From Natronomonas aquatica (GTDB lineage: Archaea; Halobacteriota; Halobacteria; Halobacteriales; Haloarculaceae), in assembly GCF_024449025.1 (NCBI RefSeq), contig NZ_JAHLKM010000005.1, positions 1 through 47,659 on the forward strand: DNA of 47,659 nucleotides, written 5' to 3'. The position numbers and the translations under genes are program-made. Below, in pieces: positions 8,791 to 18,634 of the stretch. The notes beneath the pieces are model-generated. The model was not told the origin of the DNA and did not search any database. It was given only the letters and a program-made list of their open reading frames with translations. How positions within the stretch are numbered: position 1 is the first letter of the stretch; each line of letters starts with the position of its first letter.

Positions 8791-9774
8791 CTACCCCAGC
8801 ACGTGGACGTGCCGGACCAGGGAGGCGTGAACGCGCCGCTCGAAGCGGTCGGTGACGTCCCAGCCGGCCGACTCGGCCGCCGAGGTCCACGGGCGATCGG
8901 CGACCAGGACGGCCCGCGGGGCGAGACGGCGGGTCTCACCGAGGGCGTCGGCGACGAGCGCCTCGAGCGACGACCCCTCGATCTTCGATTGTCGGCCGTA
9001 CGGCGCGTCGAAGACGACGCCGTCGAAACTGTCGGCGACGAGCGGAAGCCGGGTGACGTCACCCCGGAGGACCGAGCCGTCCCCGAGATACTGCCGGAGG
9101 TTTCGCCGGGCCCCACGAACCATCTTCCGCTGTGCGTCGACGCCGACGACGGCCGCACCGGCGAGGCCGGCCTCGACGAGGATTCCGCCGGTCCCGCACA
9201 TCGGGTCGAGCAGCCGCGCGCCGGGGGCGGCGCCGGCGATGTTCGCGATCGCGCGGGCGTCCATAGGATCCATGCTCCCGGGCTGGAAGAACGGCTTGTC
9301 GGTCGGCTTGCGCGAAGAGAAATCCCGGACAGTCTCACACGTTAGCCAGCCGAGCGCCGCGAGATCGTCCGAAAACAGCGCGATGAGCGTGTGGTCCGGC
9401 GTCTCGAGGTCGACCTCGTATCCCCGGTCGACGAGGACGCGACCGAGCCGTCGCTCGGCCGCCCGGGTGTCGACCCCCGACAGCCCCCGCACGTCGCGGG
9501 CACGGACGGCGACGGTCCCGGTCCGGTCGATCCTCGCCGCGTCGACGACCGCGACCGCGGCCTCGATCGCCGGCTCGCAGGTACCGAGGAGCCGACAGAC
9601 GCGGCGGGTATACGAGAGCGTCTCCGGATGCTCGATCCCGCGGGCGGTCGCCATCCCCGACGCGATTCGGTCGACCGCCGAGGCGCGGCTCCCGGCCTCC
9701 CGGGCCGCAAAGGCGTCGTCGTCGCCGACGAACTCCAGCAGGTACACGCCGGTGACTGACCGCCCGCAGGGCAT
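8791..9774 (-). CDS. THUMP-type tRNA (guanine-10-N2) dimethyltransferase
   Basis: A 327-residue protein. An N-terminal part of about 150 residues fits a THUMP RNA-binding region, followed by a Rossmann methyltransferase domain. LLDPMCGTGGILVEA is the SAM-binding loop and DAPYGRQS is motif IV (the D/N-P-P-Y type of N2-guanine methyltransferases). These match the archaeal TrmG10 family, which methylates G10 of tRNA. The KPFFQPGSMDPMDAR linker is typical. It converges on rfcC. The ATG at 9774 follows a region that also holds the tbp promoter on the other strand. Confidence 0.88.
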   Translation of the reverse strand: MPCGRSVTGVYLLEFVGDDDAFAAREAGSRASAVDRIASGMATARGIEHPETLSYTRRVCRLLGTCEPAIEAAVAVVDAARIDRTGTVAVRARDVRGLSGVDTRAAERRLGRVLVDRGYEVDLETPDHTLIALFSDDLAALGWLTCETVRDFSSRKPTDKPFFQPGSMDPMDARAIANIAGAAPGARLLDPMCGTGGILVEAGLAGAAVVGVDAQRKMVRGARRNLRQYLGDGSVLRGDVTRLPLVADSFDGVVFDAPYGRQSKIEGSSLEALVADALGETRRLAPRAVLVADRPWTSAAESAGWDVTDRFERRVHASLVRHVHVLG

Positions 9775-9826
9775 AAACGGCCCGGTCGCTGCGGCGGGAC
9801 CGTTCAGGGCGGGTAACGACCACCCA

Positions 9827-9836
9827 TATTTATAAA
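9827..9836 (+). promoter_or_regulatory. TATA box of tbp
   Basis: TATTTATAAA is a near-ideal haloarchaeal TATA box, about 32 bases before the tbp ATG, and predicts a leader of only a few bases. A second AT-rich tract (CTTAAATACG) follows at 9839-9846. Confidence 0.75.
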
Positions 9837-9863
9837 CCTTAAATACGTGTTTTAAGTCGAGTC

Positions 9864-10427
9864 ATGCAGGACCCAAAGGAGACTATCAATATCGAGAACG
9901 TCGTCGCCTCGACGGGCATCGGCCAGGAGCTCGATCTACAGAGCGTCGCGATGGATCTGGAAGGCGCCGATTACGACCCCGAGCAGTTCCCCGGTCTCGT
10001 CTATCGGACACAGGAGCCGAAGTCGGCGGCGCTCATCTTCCGGTCGGGCAAGATCGTCTGTACCGGCGCGAAATCGACCGACGACGTCCACGAGTCGCTC
10101 CGCATCGTCTTCGACAAGCTCCGGGAACTCGAGATCCAGGTCGACGAGGACCCCGAGATCGTCGTCCAGAACATCGTCACCAGCGCGGATCTGGGCCGCA
10201 ACCTCAACCTCAACGCCATCGCGATCGGCCTCGGGCTCGAGAACATCGAGTACGAACCCGAGCAGTTCCCCGGGCTCGTCTACCGGCTCGACGATCCCGA
10301 CGTCGTCGCGCTGCTTTTCGGCTCCGGCAAGCTCGTCATCACCGGCGGCAAGGAGCCCGACGACGCCAAGGAGGCGGTCGACAAGATCGTCTCGCGGCTC
10401 GAGGAACTCGGCCTGCTCGACGGATAA
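9864..10427 (+). CDS. tbp: TATA-box-binding protein
   Basis: A 187-residue general transcription factor made of two direct repeats. The stirrup motif QFPGLVYR occurs at 41-48 and again at 134-141, and each repeat ends in a SGK(I/L)V-TG block (61-68 and the GSGKLVITGG stretch). TBP binds the TATA box and recruits TFB and RNA polymerase. The length equals the usual archaeal TBP with a short acidic tail. Haloarchaea often carry several tbp genes; the strong promoter and full-length repeats suggest that this is a main copy. It is convergent with the CoA-transferase gene. Confidence 0.97.
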   Translation: MQDPKETINIENVVASTGIGQELDLQSVAMDLEGADYDPEQFPGLVYRTQEPKSAALIFRSGKIVCTGAKSTDDVHESLRIVFDKLRELEIQVDEDPEIVVQNIVTSADLGRNLNLNAIAIGLGLENIEYEPEQFPGLVYRLDDPDVVALLFGSGKLVITGGKEPDDAKEAVDKIVSRLEELGLLDG

Positions 10428-10512
10428 CCCGCCCGACGTCTCCGTTCGACCGACCCGAAGCATCGCCGTCCCCGCCCGTCCGTCTCCGCCCACGTACGGC
10501 CGATCGTCCCTT

Positions 10513-11736
10513 CTATCCGATAACGTCCGCCTCGCGGAGCCGCTCGATCTCGCCGTCGTCGTACCCCAGCTCTTCGAGTACGTCTGCGGTGCTCTCGCCG
10601 AGGGTCTCCGGCGGCCGCGACAGCTCCGTCGCCAGCGTCGAGAAGTGGATCGGGTGGTCGATCACCTCGGCGTCCGCCCGGCCGTCGCGTTCGAGCGTAC
10701 GGCGGAGACCGCGCCCTTTGACGTGTTCGTCCTCCCAGACGGATCGGGTGTCGTGGATCGGGCCGGCGGGGATGTTCGCCCCCTGTAGCGCGTCGACCCA
10801 CTCCTCGGCGGACCCGTCGGCGAGGACGGCCTCGATCTCGGTTTTCAGGGCGTCGTGGTGCTCGGCGCGCGTCGAAGCGGTCGAAAAGCGTTCGTCCTCG
10901 CGGAGTTCCTCGAGGCCGAGGACGGCACAGAGATCCCGCCACAGCGAGTCGGTCCCGGCGGCGATGACGATGTCCTCGTCGGCACAGCTGTAGACGCCGA
11001 ACGGCGAAAGTGTCGGGTGCCGCGTGCCGAGCCGCGGGAACGGCTCCCCGAGCCCGAAGGTGTGGCCGGCACGGGCCGAGAGCCACGAGATCGCCGCATC
11101 GAGCATCGGCACCTCGATCCACTCGCCGTCGATGATCCCGCGCTGGCGGGCGTACAGCGCCGCGAGTACGCTCTGTGTGGTGTACATCGAGGTGATGAGA
11201 TCGCCGCTGGGCAGCCCCGACCAAAGCGGCGGCCCGCCCTCCTGGCCGGTGACGCTCATGATCCCGCTCATCGCCTGGACGAGCGCGTCCCAGGCGGGCA
11301 GTTCCCCGTAGGGGCTATCGCGGCCGAACCCGGAGATCGAACAGTAGATCAACGTGGGGTTCTCCGCCGAGAGCCGCTCGTAGGAGAGCCCGAACGCCTC
11401 CATTCGGCCGGGCTTTGCGGACTCGACGAACACGTCGGCCTCGCGGGCCAGTTCCGTGACGATCTCCCGTCCGTCCTCGCTTTTGAGGTCGACCTCGATG
11501 CTCCGTTTGTTCCGGTTGATGGTGTCGAAATACTCCGGGATCGGGTCGATCGATCGCGACCGATCGCCGCGGCCGACCGCCTCGATCTTGACGACGTCGG
11601 CGCCGAGATCGCCCAGGTTCATCGTCGCGAAGGGACCGGCGATGACCTGAGTGACGTCGACGACGGTCACGCCCTCCAGCGGGCGGGCCTCGCGTGGGTT
11701 CGTTGGCATCGCCCGCGGTTGGTCCGACGCCGACAT
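10513..11736 (-). CDS. CaiB/BaiF-type (class III) CoA-transferase
   Basis: A 407-residue family III CoA-transferase, which moves CoA between acids through an aspartyl-CoA thioester. LEGVTVVDVTQVIAGPFATM is the N-terminal signature, LGADVVKIE and NRNKRSIEVDL follow, and PSGDLITSMY places the catalytic Asp at 179. The substrate is not visible; formyl-, succinyl-, mesaconyl- and carnitine-CoA transferases share this fold. ATG 11736 is used, but ATG 11709 (MPTNPREARPL) would remove nine residues without touching the domain. It lies 25 bases after the end of mutL on the same strand and could be read from that unit, although no functional link is evident. Confidence 0.88.
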   Translation of the reverse strand: MSASDQPRAMPTNPREARPLEGVTVVDVTQVIAGPFATMNLGDLGADVVKIEAVGRGDRSRSIDPIPEYFDTINRNKRSIEVDLKSEDGREIVTELAREADVFVESAKPGRMEAFGLSYERLSAENPTLIYCSISGFGRDSPYGELPAWDALVQAMSGIMSVTGQEGGPPLWSGLPSGDLITSMYTTQSVLAALYARQRGIIDGEWIEVPMLDAAISWLSARAGHTFGLGEPFPRLGTRHPTLSPFGVYSCADEDIVIAAGTDSLWRDLCAVLGLEELREDERFSTASTRAEHHDALKTEIEAVLADGSAEEWVDALQGANIPAGPIHDTRSVWEDEHVKGRGLRRTLERDGRADAEVIDHPIHFSTLATELSRPPETLGESTADVLEELGYDDGEIERLREADVIG

Positions 11737-11761
11737 AGAACCACCGCCCGTCCCGGTCGGC

Positions 11762-13834
11762 TCACCGCCGCCGGTCGCCGTGGCCGGGGTAGTCGCGCTC
11801 GAAGCGGGCCTCGATCTCCTCGGTCGGGAGTTCGATCACCGTCGGCCGGCCGTGCGGGCAGGCGTAGGGGTTCTCACAGTCGTCTAGCGCGGCGAGCAGG
11901 CCGCTGACCGTTCCCTCCCGGAGCGAAGTGTTGCCGGTGATCGAGGGGTGACAGGCGAGATCCCCCAGCAGGTCGTCGGTGACCGCCTCGATCGTCCCCT
12001 CGGGGTCGCCGTCGACGAACGCGGCGAGCAGATCTCGGGCGATCTCGGGGGCGTCACCGCCGACGCGCTCGGCGAGCAGCGCCGGGACGGTCGTCACCGA
12101 CAGCGTCCGTTCGTCGGGCTGCTGGACCCGGAACCCGAGCCGCGAGAGCGCTTCGCCGTACGCCTCGAGGAGTTCTGCCTCCCGGGCGGTTAACGCCAGT
12201 TCGACCGGCTCGGCCAGCGTCTGTGTCGTCGTCTCGCCGTCGAAGGCCGCCCGGAGCCGCTCGTAGTTCACCCGCTCGTCGGCGGCGTGTTGGTCGACGA
12301 GGACGAGCCCCTCGTCGGCCTCGGCAACGAGGTAGGTCTCGTCGAACTGCCCGAGGACCGTCATCGGCGGGAGCCGATCGAAGTCCTCGGGCGTGCCGGC
12401 CGTCTCTGCCCCCGAGAGCGTCCGCTGGGTCGGCTCGCGGCGGAACCGTGCATCGTCGTCGCCGGGGTCTGAAGCCTCCGGGCTGGGACGATCGGTCCGG
12501 CCGGCTGTCGGGTCTACGTTCGAACCCCCGGTTCGGTCGGTCGACGGTCCGTCGGCACTCCCGGTTCGATCGGCCCCCGGGGGCGCTCCAGCGTCGGGCG
12601 TCGATCGGGCCCCGTCGGTCGGGGTCGAGGTTGAGGTCGAAGACTCCGCGGTCGAGTCCAACGAGGGCTCGTCTGTCGCCGTGGTCGCCGAAGATGGGTC
12701 CGATACCGATCCCGGCTCGTCGGTCGGCCGGTCACCCTCGGTGGTCGAACCGGCGTCGTCCGTGGCCGTATCGGGCGCCACGTCGGTCTGTTCGGGGGCC
12801 GACCGTCCCCGTGGCGCGCTGGATCGGAGCAGTCCCGCCTCCAGGAGCGCGGTCTCGACCGCCTCCGAGACCTGCCGGCTGACGCCCGCCTCGTCCGCGA
12901 AAAGCACCTCCAATTTGCGGGGGTGTACGTTGACGTCGACACCTCCCGGGGGAACCGAGAGGTCAAGGACGGCAAAGGGGTACCGGTCCGGCGCGAGCTG
13001 GTCGCCGTAGGCGTCGACGATCGCCTCCCGGACGGCCCCGCTGGTCACGTATCGGCCGTCGATCAGCGTCGTCATGTACTCCCGGCCGGCCCGGTTCGTC
13101 TCGGGGTGGCTCACGAGTCCCTCGATCCTCTCGATCGGTCCGCAGTCGCCGTCGTTTTCGACGTCGATCATCGCGTTCGCGACGTTCCGGCCGTAGACGG
13201 CCATGAGGGCGCTCCGGCGGTCGCCGTCGCCGGTCGTCGAGAACGTCTCGCGGCCGTCGTGGACGAGGCTGACGGCGACGTCGGGACGGGCCAGCGCGTA
13301 GCCGGCGACGATCCGCTGGACGTGATCGAACTCGGTCGCCTCTGTCTTGAGGTACTTCCGGCGGGCCGGCACCGCGCCGAAGAGGTCTGTTACCTCGACG
13401 GTCGTCCCTTCCGGACAGCCGGCGGGCTCGCACGTGAGGACTTCGCCGTTCCCGACGGCGATCGCGGTCCCCCGGCTTCCGCCCCGGGGCTTCGTCTCGA
13501 TCCGGAGGCGGGCGACCGAACCGATCGCGTGCAGCGCCTCCCCCCGGAAGCCCAGCGTCCCGATGGCGTCGAGGTCCTCGATCGAGTCGAGCTTGCTCGT
13601 CGTATGCTCCCGGACGGCCATCTCCGCGTCCGACTCGGACATCCCGACGCCGTCGTCGGAGACGACGATCCGTTCGGTCCCGCCGGCCTCGACGGCCACC
13701 TCGATCCGGCCCGCGTCGGCGTCCAGGGCGTTCTCTAGGAGTTCCTTGACGACCGAGGCGGGGCGCTCGATGACCTCCCCGGCGGCGATCCGGTCGCGCG
13801 TCTCGGCGTCGAGTTCCCTGATCTCCGGTGTCAT
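11762..13834 (-). CDS. mutL: DNA mismatch repair protein MutL
   Basis: A 690-residue GHKL ATPase. ELDAETRDRIAAGEVI starts the ATPase domain, then ENALDADA, SDDGVGM and TLGFRGEAL. A hydrophilic Ser/Thr/Asp-rich linker of about 130 residues (from roughly 340) joins the C-terminal dimer domain. That domain has DQHAADERVNYE at about 514-525, the DQHA-x2-E-x4-E metal endonuclease motif, with ACHPSI and CPHGRP (about 659-664). This is therefore an E. coli-unlike, nicking-type MutL. It lies 63 bases downstream of mutS on the same strand and is probably co-transcribed. The linker carries the usual halophilic acidic bias. Confidence 0.96.
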   Translation of the reverse strand: MTPEIRELDAETRDRIAAGEVIERPASVVKELLENALDADAGRIEVAVEAGGTERIVVSDDGVGMSESDAEMAVREHTTSKLDSIEDLDAIGTLGFRGEALHAIGSVARLRIETKPRGGSRGTAIAVGNGEVLTCEPAGCPEGTTVEVTDLFGAVPARRKYLKTEATEFDHVQRIVAGYALARPDVAVSLVHDGRETFSTTGDGDRRSALMAVYGRNVANAMIDVENDGDCGPIERIEGLVSHPETNRAGREYMTTLIDGRYVTSGAVREAIVDAYGDQLAPDRYPFAVLDLSVPPGGVDVNVHPRKLEVLFADEAGVSRQVSEAVETALLEAGLLRSSAPRGRSAPEQTDVAPDTATDDAGSTTEGDRPTDEPGSVSDPSSATTATDEPSLDSTAESSTSTSTPTDGARSTPDAGAPPGADRTGSADGPSTDRTGGSNVDPTAGRTDRPSPEASDPGDDDARFRREPTQRTLSGAETAGTPEDFDRLPPMTVLGQFDETYLVAEADEGLVLVDQHAADERVNYERLRAAFDGETTTQTLAEPVELALTAREAELLEAYGEALSRLGFRVQQPDERTLSVTTVPALLAERVGGDAPEIARDLLAAFVDGDPEGTIEAVTDDLLGDLACHPSITGNTSLREGTVSGLLAALDDCENPYACPHGRPTVIELPTEEIEARFERDYPGHGDRRR

Positions 13835-13897
13835 GTCGGTCGGATACGTGTGGCCGACGGGCGCGAGCGCACTAACCGTTTCGCTACCGGGGGACCC

Positions 13898-16558
13898 TCA
13901 CTCGTCTTCGAGCCGTCGCTGCCACTCGCTGACGCGGTTCATCAGCTCGACCGGCGACGTCTCTGCGAGGTCGGCCGTCCGGAGGTCCTCGAGGACGGCC
14001 TCGGTTTCGGGGTCGGGATCGGAGTCGGAGTCGGACGGTCCGGCGTCGGGCTCTCTGTCCCTTGCGCCGTCCCCGCCGGCCGCATCCCTACCGCCCTCGT
14101 CCGTGCGGAACTCGCCGGCTTCGAGGTCGAACACCGTCTGGACGGGCTCGCTCCCGCCGCCCTTCGCCTCGATCGCTCGCTCCTCGCGGAGCCGGTCCAG
14201 CACGCCGCCCGCCCGATCGACCACCGGCTCGGGGACGCCGGCCAGATCCGCGACGTGGACGCCGTAGGAGCGATCGGTCGGCCCCGGTTCGACGGTCCGG
14301 AGGAAGGTCACGTCGCCGTCGGACTCCGTCGCGGCGACGTGGACGTTCTCGACGCGGGGCAGTTCCTCGGCCAGCGCCGTCAGTTCGTGGTAGTGGGTCG
14401 CAAACAGCGTGAACGCGCCGACCTCGTTGTGGAGGTACTCCGTCGCCGCCCACGCGATCGAGATCCCGTCGTAGGTCGCGGTCCCGCGGCCCACCTCGTC
14501 TAAGACGACGAGCGACTCCTCGGTCGCCGAGTGGAGGATGTTCGAGAGTTCCTCCATCTCGACCATGAACGTCGAGCGGCCCTCGGCGAGTTCATCGAGG
14601 GCGCCGACGCGGGTGTAGATCCCGTCGACGAGACCGACCGTCGCCTCGTCGGCGGGGACGAACGAGCCGATCTGGGCGAGAAGCGTTATCAGCGCCGCCT
14701 GCCGCATGTAGGTCGATTTGCCGGACATGTTCGGCCCCGTGACGAGCAGAAAGCGGCGCTCGCGGTCGAGAAACAGGTCGTTGGGGACGAACTGGGTGTC
14801 GACCTCGACGACGGGGTGTCGCCCGGCCTCGATCTCGAGGGTCCGGTCGTCGGTCAGTTCGGGGCGCGTCCAGCCCCGCTTCGCGGCGTGGGCCGAAAGC
14901 GAACACCGGGCGTCCAGTTCCGCCAGCGTCCGGCCGACCGCCCCCAGGAGGTCCGCGCGCTCGGCGACCGTCTCCCGGAGCCGGCGGAAGGCCTCGTACT
15001 CGCGGTCGCCGCGTTCCTCCTCGAGCCGGAAGAGTTCGCGCTCCCGTTCGCGGAGTTCGTCGAAGACGTACCGCTCGGCGTTCTTCAGCGTCTTGATCCC
15101 CTCGTAGTGCTCCGGGACGCCCCCGGAGTCGGACTTGGGGATCTGCACGTAGTAGCCGTCGGTCTTGTTGCGGCCGACGGTGACACGGGGGAACCCGTGG
15201 CGCTCCCGTTCGCGGTCTTCGAGGGTCTCGAAGTACTCCCGGGCGGCCTCCAGCCGCTCGACCAGCTCGTCGAGTTCTGCGTCGTAGCCGCGCTTTATCA
15301 GCCCGCCCTCGTGGAGCGTCTTCGGCGGGTCGTCGGCCAGCGCCGCCAGTTCCGACCGGAGGTCGGCGATCGCCTCCCGATCGAGATCGGCGAAGAGACC
15401 CGCGACCGGCGAGTCCGCGAGGCGGGGCGACCCCTCGATGCGCTCGGACAGTTCCGGGACGAGCGCGAGCGTCTCGCGGGCGCGCAACAGCGAACCGGCG
15501 TCGGCGCTGCCGGAGACGGCCCGGGCGGCGACGCGTTCGAGATCGGAGGCTTCCCCGAGCGTCTCGACGAGCCCCTCCCGGACCAGGGCGTCCTCGAGGA
15601 GCGCCTCGACCGCCGCCTGCCGTTTCCGGAGCGTCCCGACGTCCCGGAGCGGGCGGGTTACCCACTCCTTCAACAGCCGGCCGCCGGCGCTCGTCGCGGT
15701 GTGATCGATCGTCCCGAAGAGCGTCCGACCGCCGCCGGTCATCGTCGCCGTGAGTTCGAGGTTCCGCCGCGTCGTCGAATCGAGGGTGACGTGCTCGTCG
15801 GGCGTGTACGTCCCGAGCCGCGTCACGGAGGCCAGGGCACCGACGCCGGTCTCGTCGATATAGGCGATCGCCGCCCCGGCCGCCGCGATCGTCGCCTCGG
15901 AGAGCCCGACCGTTCCGGTGGCCTCGCCGAACTGCTCGGAGAGGGTGTGTCGGGCCCGTCCCGGGGCGAAAACGTCCGTCTCGTGTAACGTCAGCCGGGC
16001 CTCGAAATCGGTTCGGAGCGCCGACAGGAAGCCGTCGTCGTTCCGGACGGTCGGCCCCGGCAGCACCTCGACGGGATCGAAGCGATCGATCTCGTTCAGC
16101 GCCCGGTCGGCCGCCGCCTCGCCCGGAAGCGCCGTCGCCCGGAACCGGCCGGTCGTGACGTCGCAGAACGCGAGTCCGTACTCGCCGTCGACGCGCGCGA
16201 TGCTCGCCAGGTACTGTGCGTCGGCGTCGTCGGTCTCCAGAAGCGTCCCCGGCGTGACCGTCCGGACCACCTCCCGGACGATCCCGTCGTCGGTCTCCCG
16301 TTGGTCCGCGATCGCGACACGGTAGCCGCGCTCGACGAGCGCTTTCACGTAGGGCGTGAGATCGTCGACCGGGACGCCGGCCATCGCGTACGGCTCCCCG
16401 CCGGAGGAGCGCTCCGATACCTTCAGATCGAGTTCCTCACCGACGAGTTCGGCGTCCTCGCCGAAGAACTCGTAGAAATCGCCCATCTGCATCGCCAGCA
16501 GGTCGGCCGAGGTCTCGGCCTTCAACTCGAAGAACTCCCCGACGATACCGGATGCCAT
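13898..16558 (-). CDS. mutS: DNA mismatch repair protein MutS
   Basis: An 886-residue MutS1. The N-terminal MQMGDFYEFFGEDA contains the F-x-E mismatch-reading motif. The connector, lever and clamp domains follow, then the ABC-type ATPase with Walker A GPNMSGKS at about 607-614, a VVLDEVGRGT signature region and FATHYHELT. It finds mispairs and recruits MutL. The C-terminal 80 residues include an acidic low-complexity stretch (Asp/Ser/Pro) before a final helical segment, which fits the MutS tetramer or beta-binding tail. Bacterial-type mutS-mutL pairs occur in haloarchaea and are probably an old transfer from bacteria. The gene heads the mutS-mutL unit. Confidence 0.96.
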   Translation of the reverse strand: MASGIVGEFFELKAETSADLLAMQMGDFYEFFGEDAELVGEELDLKVSERSSGGEPYAMAGVPVDDLTPYVKALVERGYRVAIADQRETDDGIVREVVRTVTPGTLLETDDADAQYLASIARVDGEYGLAFCDVTTGRFRATALPGEAAADRALNEIDRFDPVEVLPGPTVRNDDGFLSALRTDFEARLTLHETDVFAPGRARHTLSEQFGEATGTVGLSEATIAAAGAAIAYIDETGVGALASVTRLGTYTPDEHVTLDSTTRRNLELTATMTGGGRTLFGTIDHTATSAGGRLLKEWVTRPLRDVGTLRKRQAAVEALLEDALVREGLVETLGEASDLERVAARAVSGSADAGSLLRARETLALVPELSERIEGSPRLADSPVAGLFADLDREAIADLRSELAALADDPPKTLHEGGLIKRGYDAELDELVERLEAAREYFETLEDRERERHGFPRVTVGRNKTDGYYVQIPKSDSGGVPEHYEGIKTLKNAERYVFDELRERERELFRLEEERGDREYEAFRRLRETVAERADLLGAVGRTLAELDARCSLSAHAAKRGWTRPELTDDRTLEIEAGRHPVVEVDTQFVPNDLFLDRERRFLLVTGPNMSGKSTYMRQAALITLLAQIGSFVPADEATVGLVDGIYTRVGALDELAEGRSTFMVEMEELSNILHSATEESLVVLDEVGRGTATYDGISIAWAATEYLHNEVGAFTLFATHYHELTALAEELPRVENVHVAATESDGDVTFLRTVEPGPTDRSYGVHVADLAGVPEPVVDRAGGVLDRLREERAIEAKGGGSEPVQTVFDLEAGEFRTDEGGRDAAGGDGARDREPDAGPSDSDSDPDPETEAVLEDLRTADLAETSPVELMNRVSEWQRRLEDE

Positions 16559-16618
16559 ACCCGGACCGGAGGGTGCCGTCTGCTAAAACGTGACGGGTCG
16601 TCGGGAGCGTAACGGTCT

Positions 16619-17929
16619 TCAAAGCTCCCCGGCCAACGCGACGGTTCCGTCGACGAGCGCGTCCGGCCCCGAGCCCAGTACGGTCGCCGTTTCGCCGTGA
16701 TCGATCGCGACGATCCCGTCGCCCGGGGAGTCCCCGAGGCCATCCATCGCCGCCGTGTCGTTCGAACCGTCAGAACCGACGACGGTCCAGCCGAGGTCGT
16801 CCATCGCGGCGATGGCCTCCTCGTCGCCCCGACACGCGAGGGCGGCACACAGATCGGGCCGGAACGCCCGGGCCTCGAGCAGCCGGCGCGTTGGTCCCGT
16901 CGAAACGCCGAACCGGGCGGGGCCGTTCGGTTCGAGGCCGCCGGCCGTCCGCTCGAGCCCCCCCTCGATCGCGGCTATCTCCCCGATCCCCTCGGCGTAG
17001 GGGGTCGCCGCGGCGACGTTGGTTCCCTCCGGAGGGACGATCGATCCGGGGTCGGTTCCCCGGAGTCGCCCGACGGCCTCCTCGAGCGAGTCGATCGTCG
17101 CCCCCCGTTCGGCCTCGTTTCGGAGTTCGACGAGGTGATGCACCGCGCCGGGACCTCTCCCGACGTCGTGGTGGTACCTGATCGCCCGCTGCATGAACGC
17201 GACGCTCCGGTCGACGGCGGTCGACATCGACTCCCCGCGAGCGAGCCGCGTCGCGATGGCCGCCGAGAGCGTACAGCCCGAGCCGTGTGTCGCGTCGGTG
17301 TCGATCCGGGGGTGGGTTGCCGTCGCGACCGAATCGGGCGTCACCAGCACGTCGAGTACCGTCTCGCCCGGCATGTGGCCGCCCTTGAGGAGCGCCGCGT
17401 CGGCGCCCATCCCAACGAGCGCCTCGCCGGCGCGGCGCGCGCTCGCCTCGTCGTCGGGTTCGATGTCGGTCAGTACCGCGGCCTCGTCGGCGTTCGGCGT
17501 CACGAGCGTCGCCTCGGCGATAAGGGCCTCGTAGGCCGATTCGGCAGTTTCGGTCAGCAGCCGATCGCCCGTCGCCGCGACCATCACCGGGTCGACGACG
17601 ACCGGGGCCTCCGTATCACGGACGGCCGCCGTCACCGTTTCGACGACCTCGGCGGTCGCGAGCATTCCCGTCTTGACCGCCCGCACGTCGAAGTCCGACC
17701 GGACGGCGTCGATCTGGGCGTCGATCTCCCCGATCGGGAGGACGTGGCTCGATTCGACGCCCGTCGTGTTCTGGGCGGTGACGGCCGTCACCGCCGACGT
17801 TCCGAACCCGCCCGTCGCCTCGATCGTTTTGAGGTCGGCCTGGATCCCGGCGCCGCCGCCGGAGTCGCTGCCGGCGATCGTCAACACGACCGGGCGGTCG
17901 ACCGGCGCGGGAGCGCGTCGTTCGGTCAT
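16619..17929 (-). CDS. thiD: ThiD-ThiN fusion: HMP(-P) kinase / thiamine-phosphate synthase
   Basis: A 436-residue two-domain enzyme for thiamine synthesis. Residues 1-260 form the ribokinase-like HMP/HMP-phosphate kinase: [36 protein letters not shown] and [13 protein letters not shown]. The rest is a ThiN domain ([17 protein letters not shown]), which replaces ThiE for coupling HMP-PP to the thiazole phosphate in many archaea. The ThiN part is diverged, with an Asp/Gly-rich insert before [12 protein letters not shown] 17929 is chosen because the ThiD signature follows after 15 residues; the open frame extends upstream but overlaps the divergent small gene. No TPP riboswitch is seen upstream. 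Confidence 0.92.
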   Translation of the reverse strand: MTERRAPAPVDRPVVLTIAGSDSGGGAGIQADLKTIEATGGFGTSAVTAVTAQNTTGVESSHVLPIGEIDAQIDAVRSDFDVRAVKTGMLATAEVVETVTAAVRDTEAPVVVDPVMVAATGDRLLTETAESAYEALIAEATLVTPNADEAAVLTDIEPDDEASARRAGEALVGMGADAALLKGGHMPGETVLDVLVTPDSVATATHPRIDTDATHGSGCTLSAAIATRLARGESMSTAVDRSVAFMQRAIRYHHDVGRGPGAVHHLVELRNEAERGATIDSLEEAVGRLRGTDPGSIVPPEGTNVAAATPYAEGIGEIAAIEGGLERTAGGLEPNGPARFGVSTGPTRRLLEARAFRPDLCAALACRGDEEAIAAMDDLGWTVVGSDGSNDTAAMDGLGDSPGDGIVAIDHGETATVLGSGPDALVDGTVALAGEL

Positions 17930-18007
17930 GTCGGTGCTACAACCGGAGTATACAAATCGATGATGGTACGCCGAAGCGTCTTCAGTTCGGATCACGAACG
18001 GCCGGGT

Positions 18008-18184
18008 ATGTACCGCGCGATCCTCCCGAACGGACAGCTCGAATGCGAACACTACGAGCGCGGCGAGCAGGGCGTCGATCTGTACGACGGCGACGACGAG
18101 CTACTGGCGTTCGTGCCGTACCAGAACCTCGAGGCGCTGCTCACCGAGGCGGCCTACGAGACCGACGAGCCGTCGGTGATGTGA
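18008..18184 (+). CDS. Small conserved haloarchaeal protein
   Basis: A 58-residue acidic protein (MYRAILPNGQLECEHYE...) with one predicted beta-hairpin and helix and no membrane segment. It resembles an uncharacterised haloarchaeal family that I recognise only by its PNGQLxCEHYE start and VPYxNL core. I choose ATG 18008; an upstream in-frame ATG at 17960 would add 16 residues that do not look conserved. It diverges from the thiD fusion gene, so the 78-base gap holds both promoters. The function is unknown. Confidence 0.6.
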   Translation: MYRAILPNGQLECEHYERGEQGVDLYDGDDELLAFVPYQNLEALLTEAAYETDEPSVM

Positions 18185-18216
18185 CCGGCCGGACGCGACC
18201 CGATCGACGACGGTCG

Positions 18217-18609
18217 TCAGACGTTGTCGGGGGTCTCGGCGTCGTCCTCGACGGCCCGTTTCATCGACTCGCGGCGGGCCTTGGCGTCACGACCCGTACA
18301 CTCGAGCAGGAACTCGTTTTTCGCGGTGTTCGCATCGCCAGCGGCGTCGACCTCGCCGGCCTCCATCAGTTCCTCGAGGCTTTTCTCCTCGAAGTGGACG
18401 GCGAGTTTGTCCTTCTTGTCGGCATACGACATCGTCCCGGCCACGATCCGCTCGAACACCGGGTTGTCTGGCTCCTCGACGACGTGGAGATCGTTTCCTT
18501 TGTATTCCTCGATTCCGGTTATCTCGCCGAAATACCCCTCTATCGTCGCTCTCATGTCGGGAACACGTTCCTCGAGATACTCCCCGCGCCGCATCTTGTA
18601 CTCCTCCAT
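18217..18609 (-). CDS. DUF5611-like small haloarchaeal protein
   Basis: A 130-residue protein beginning MEEYKMRRGEYLEERVPDMR. It has an alpha/beta core (IEGYFGEITGIEEYKGNDLH), a PVFERIVAGTMSYADKKDKLAVHFEE block and a charged C-terminal tail. I match it tentatively to the haloarchaeal DUF5611 family; the function is unknown. ATG 18609 is supported by a TATA-like AGTAAACA about 27 bases upstream. The longer open frame would run into the neighbouring gene. It lies 25 bases after the DUF7093-like gene on the same strand and may share its transcript. Confidence 0.7.
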   Translation of the reverse strand: MEEYKMRRGEYLEERVPDMRATIEGYFGEITGIEEYKGNDLHVVEEPDNPVFERIVAGTMSYADKKDKLAVHFEEKSLEELMEAGEVDAAGDANTAKNEFLLECTGRDAKARRESMKRAVEDDAETPDNV

Positions 18610-18634
18610 ACCAGAGATATCGGAATCCGGGTGT

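Noticed and set aside
11709-13834. Functional operon of mutS, mutL and the CoA-transferase
   Set aside because: The 25-base spacing allows co-transcription, but there is no biochemical link; only mutS-mutL is accepted as a functional unit.
14531-15988. 485-codon open frame opposite mutS
   Set aside because: Shadow frame of mutS; no family motif and no promoter.
17930-18007. TPP riboswitch before the thiD-thiN gene
   Set aside because: The 78-base gap lacks the conserved THI-box helices and is shared with a divergent gene.
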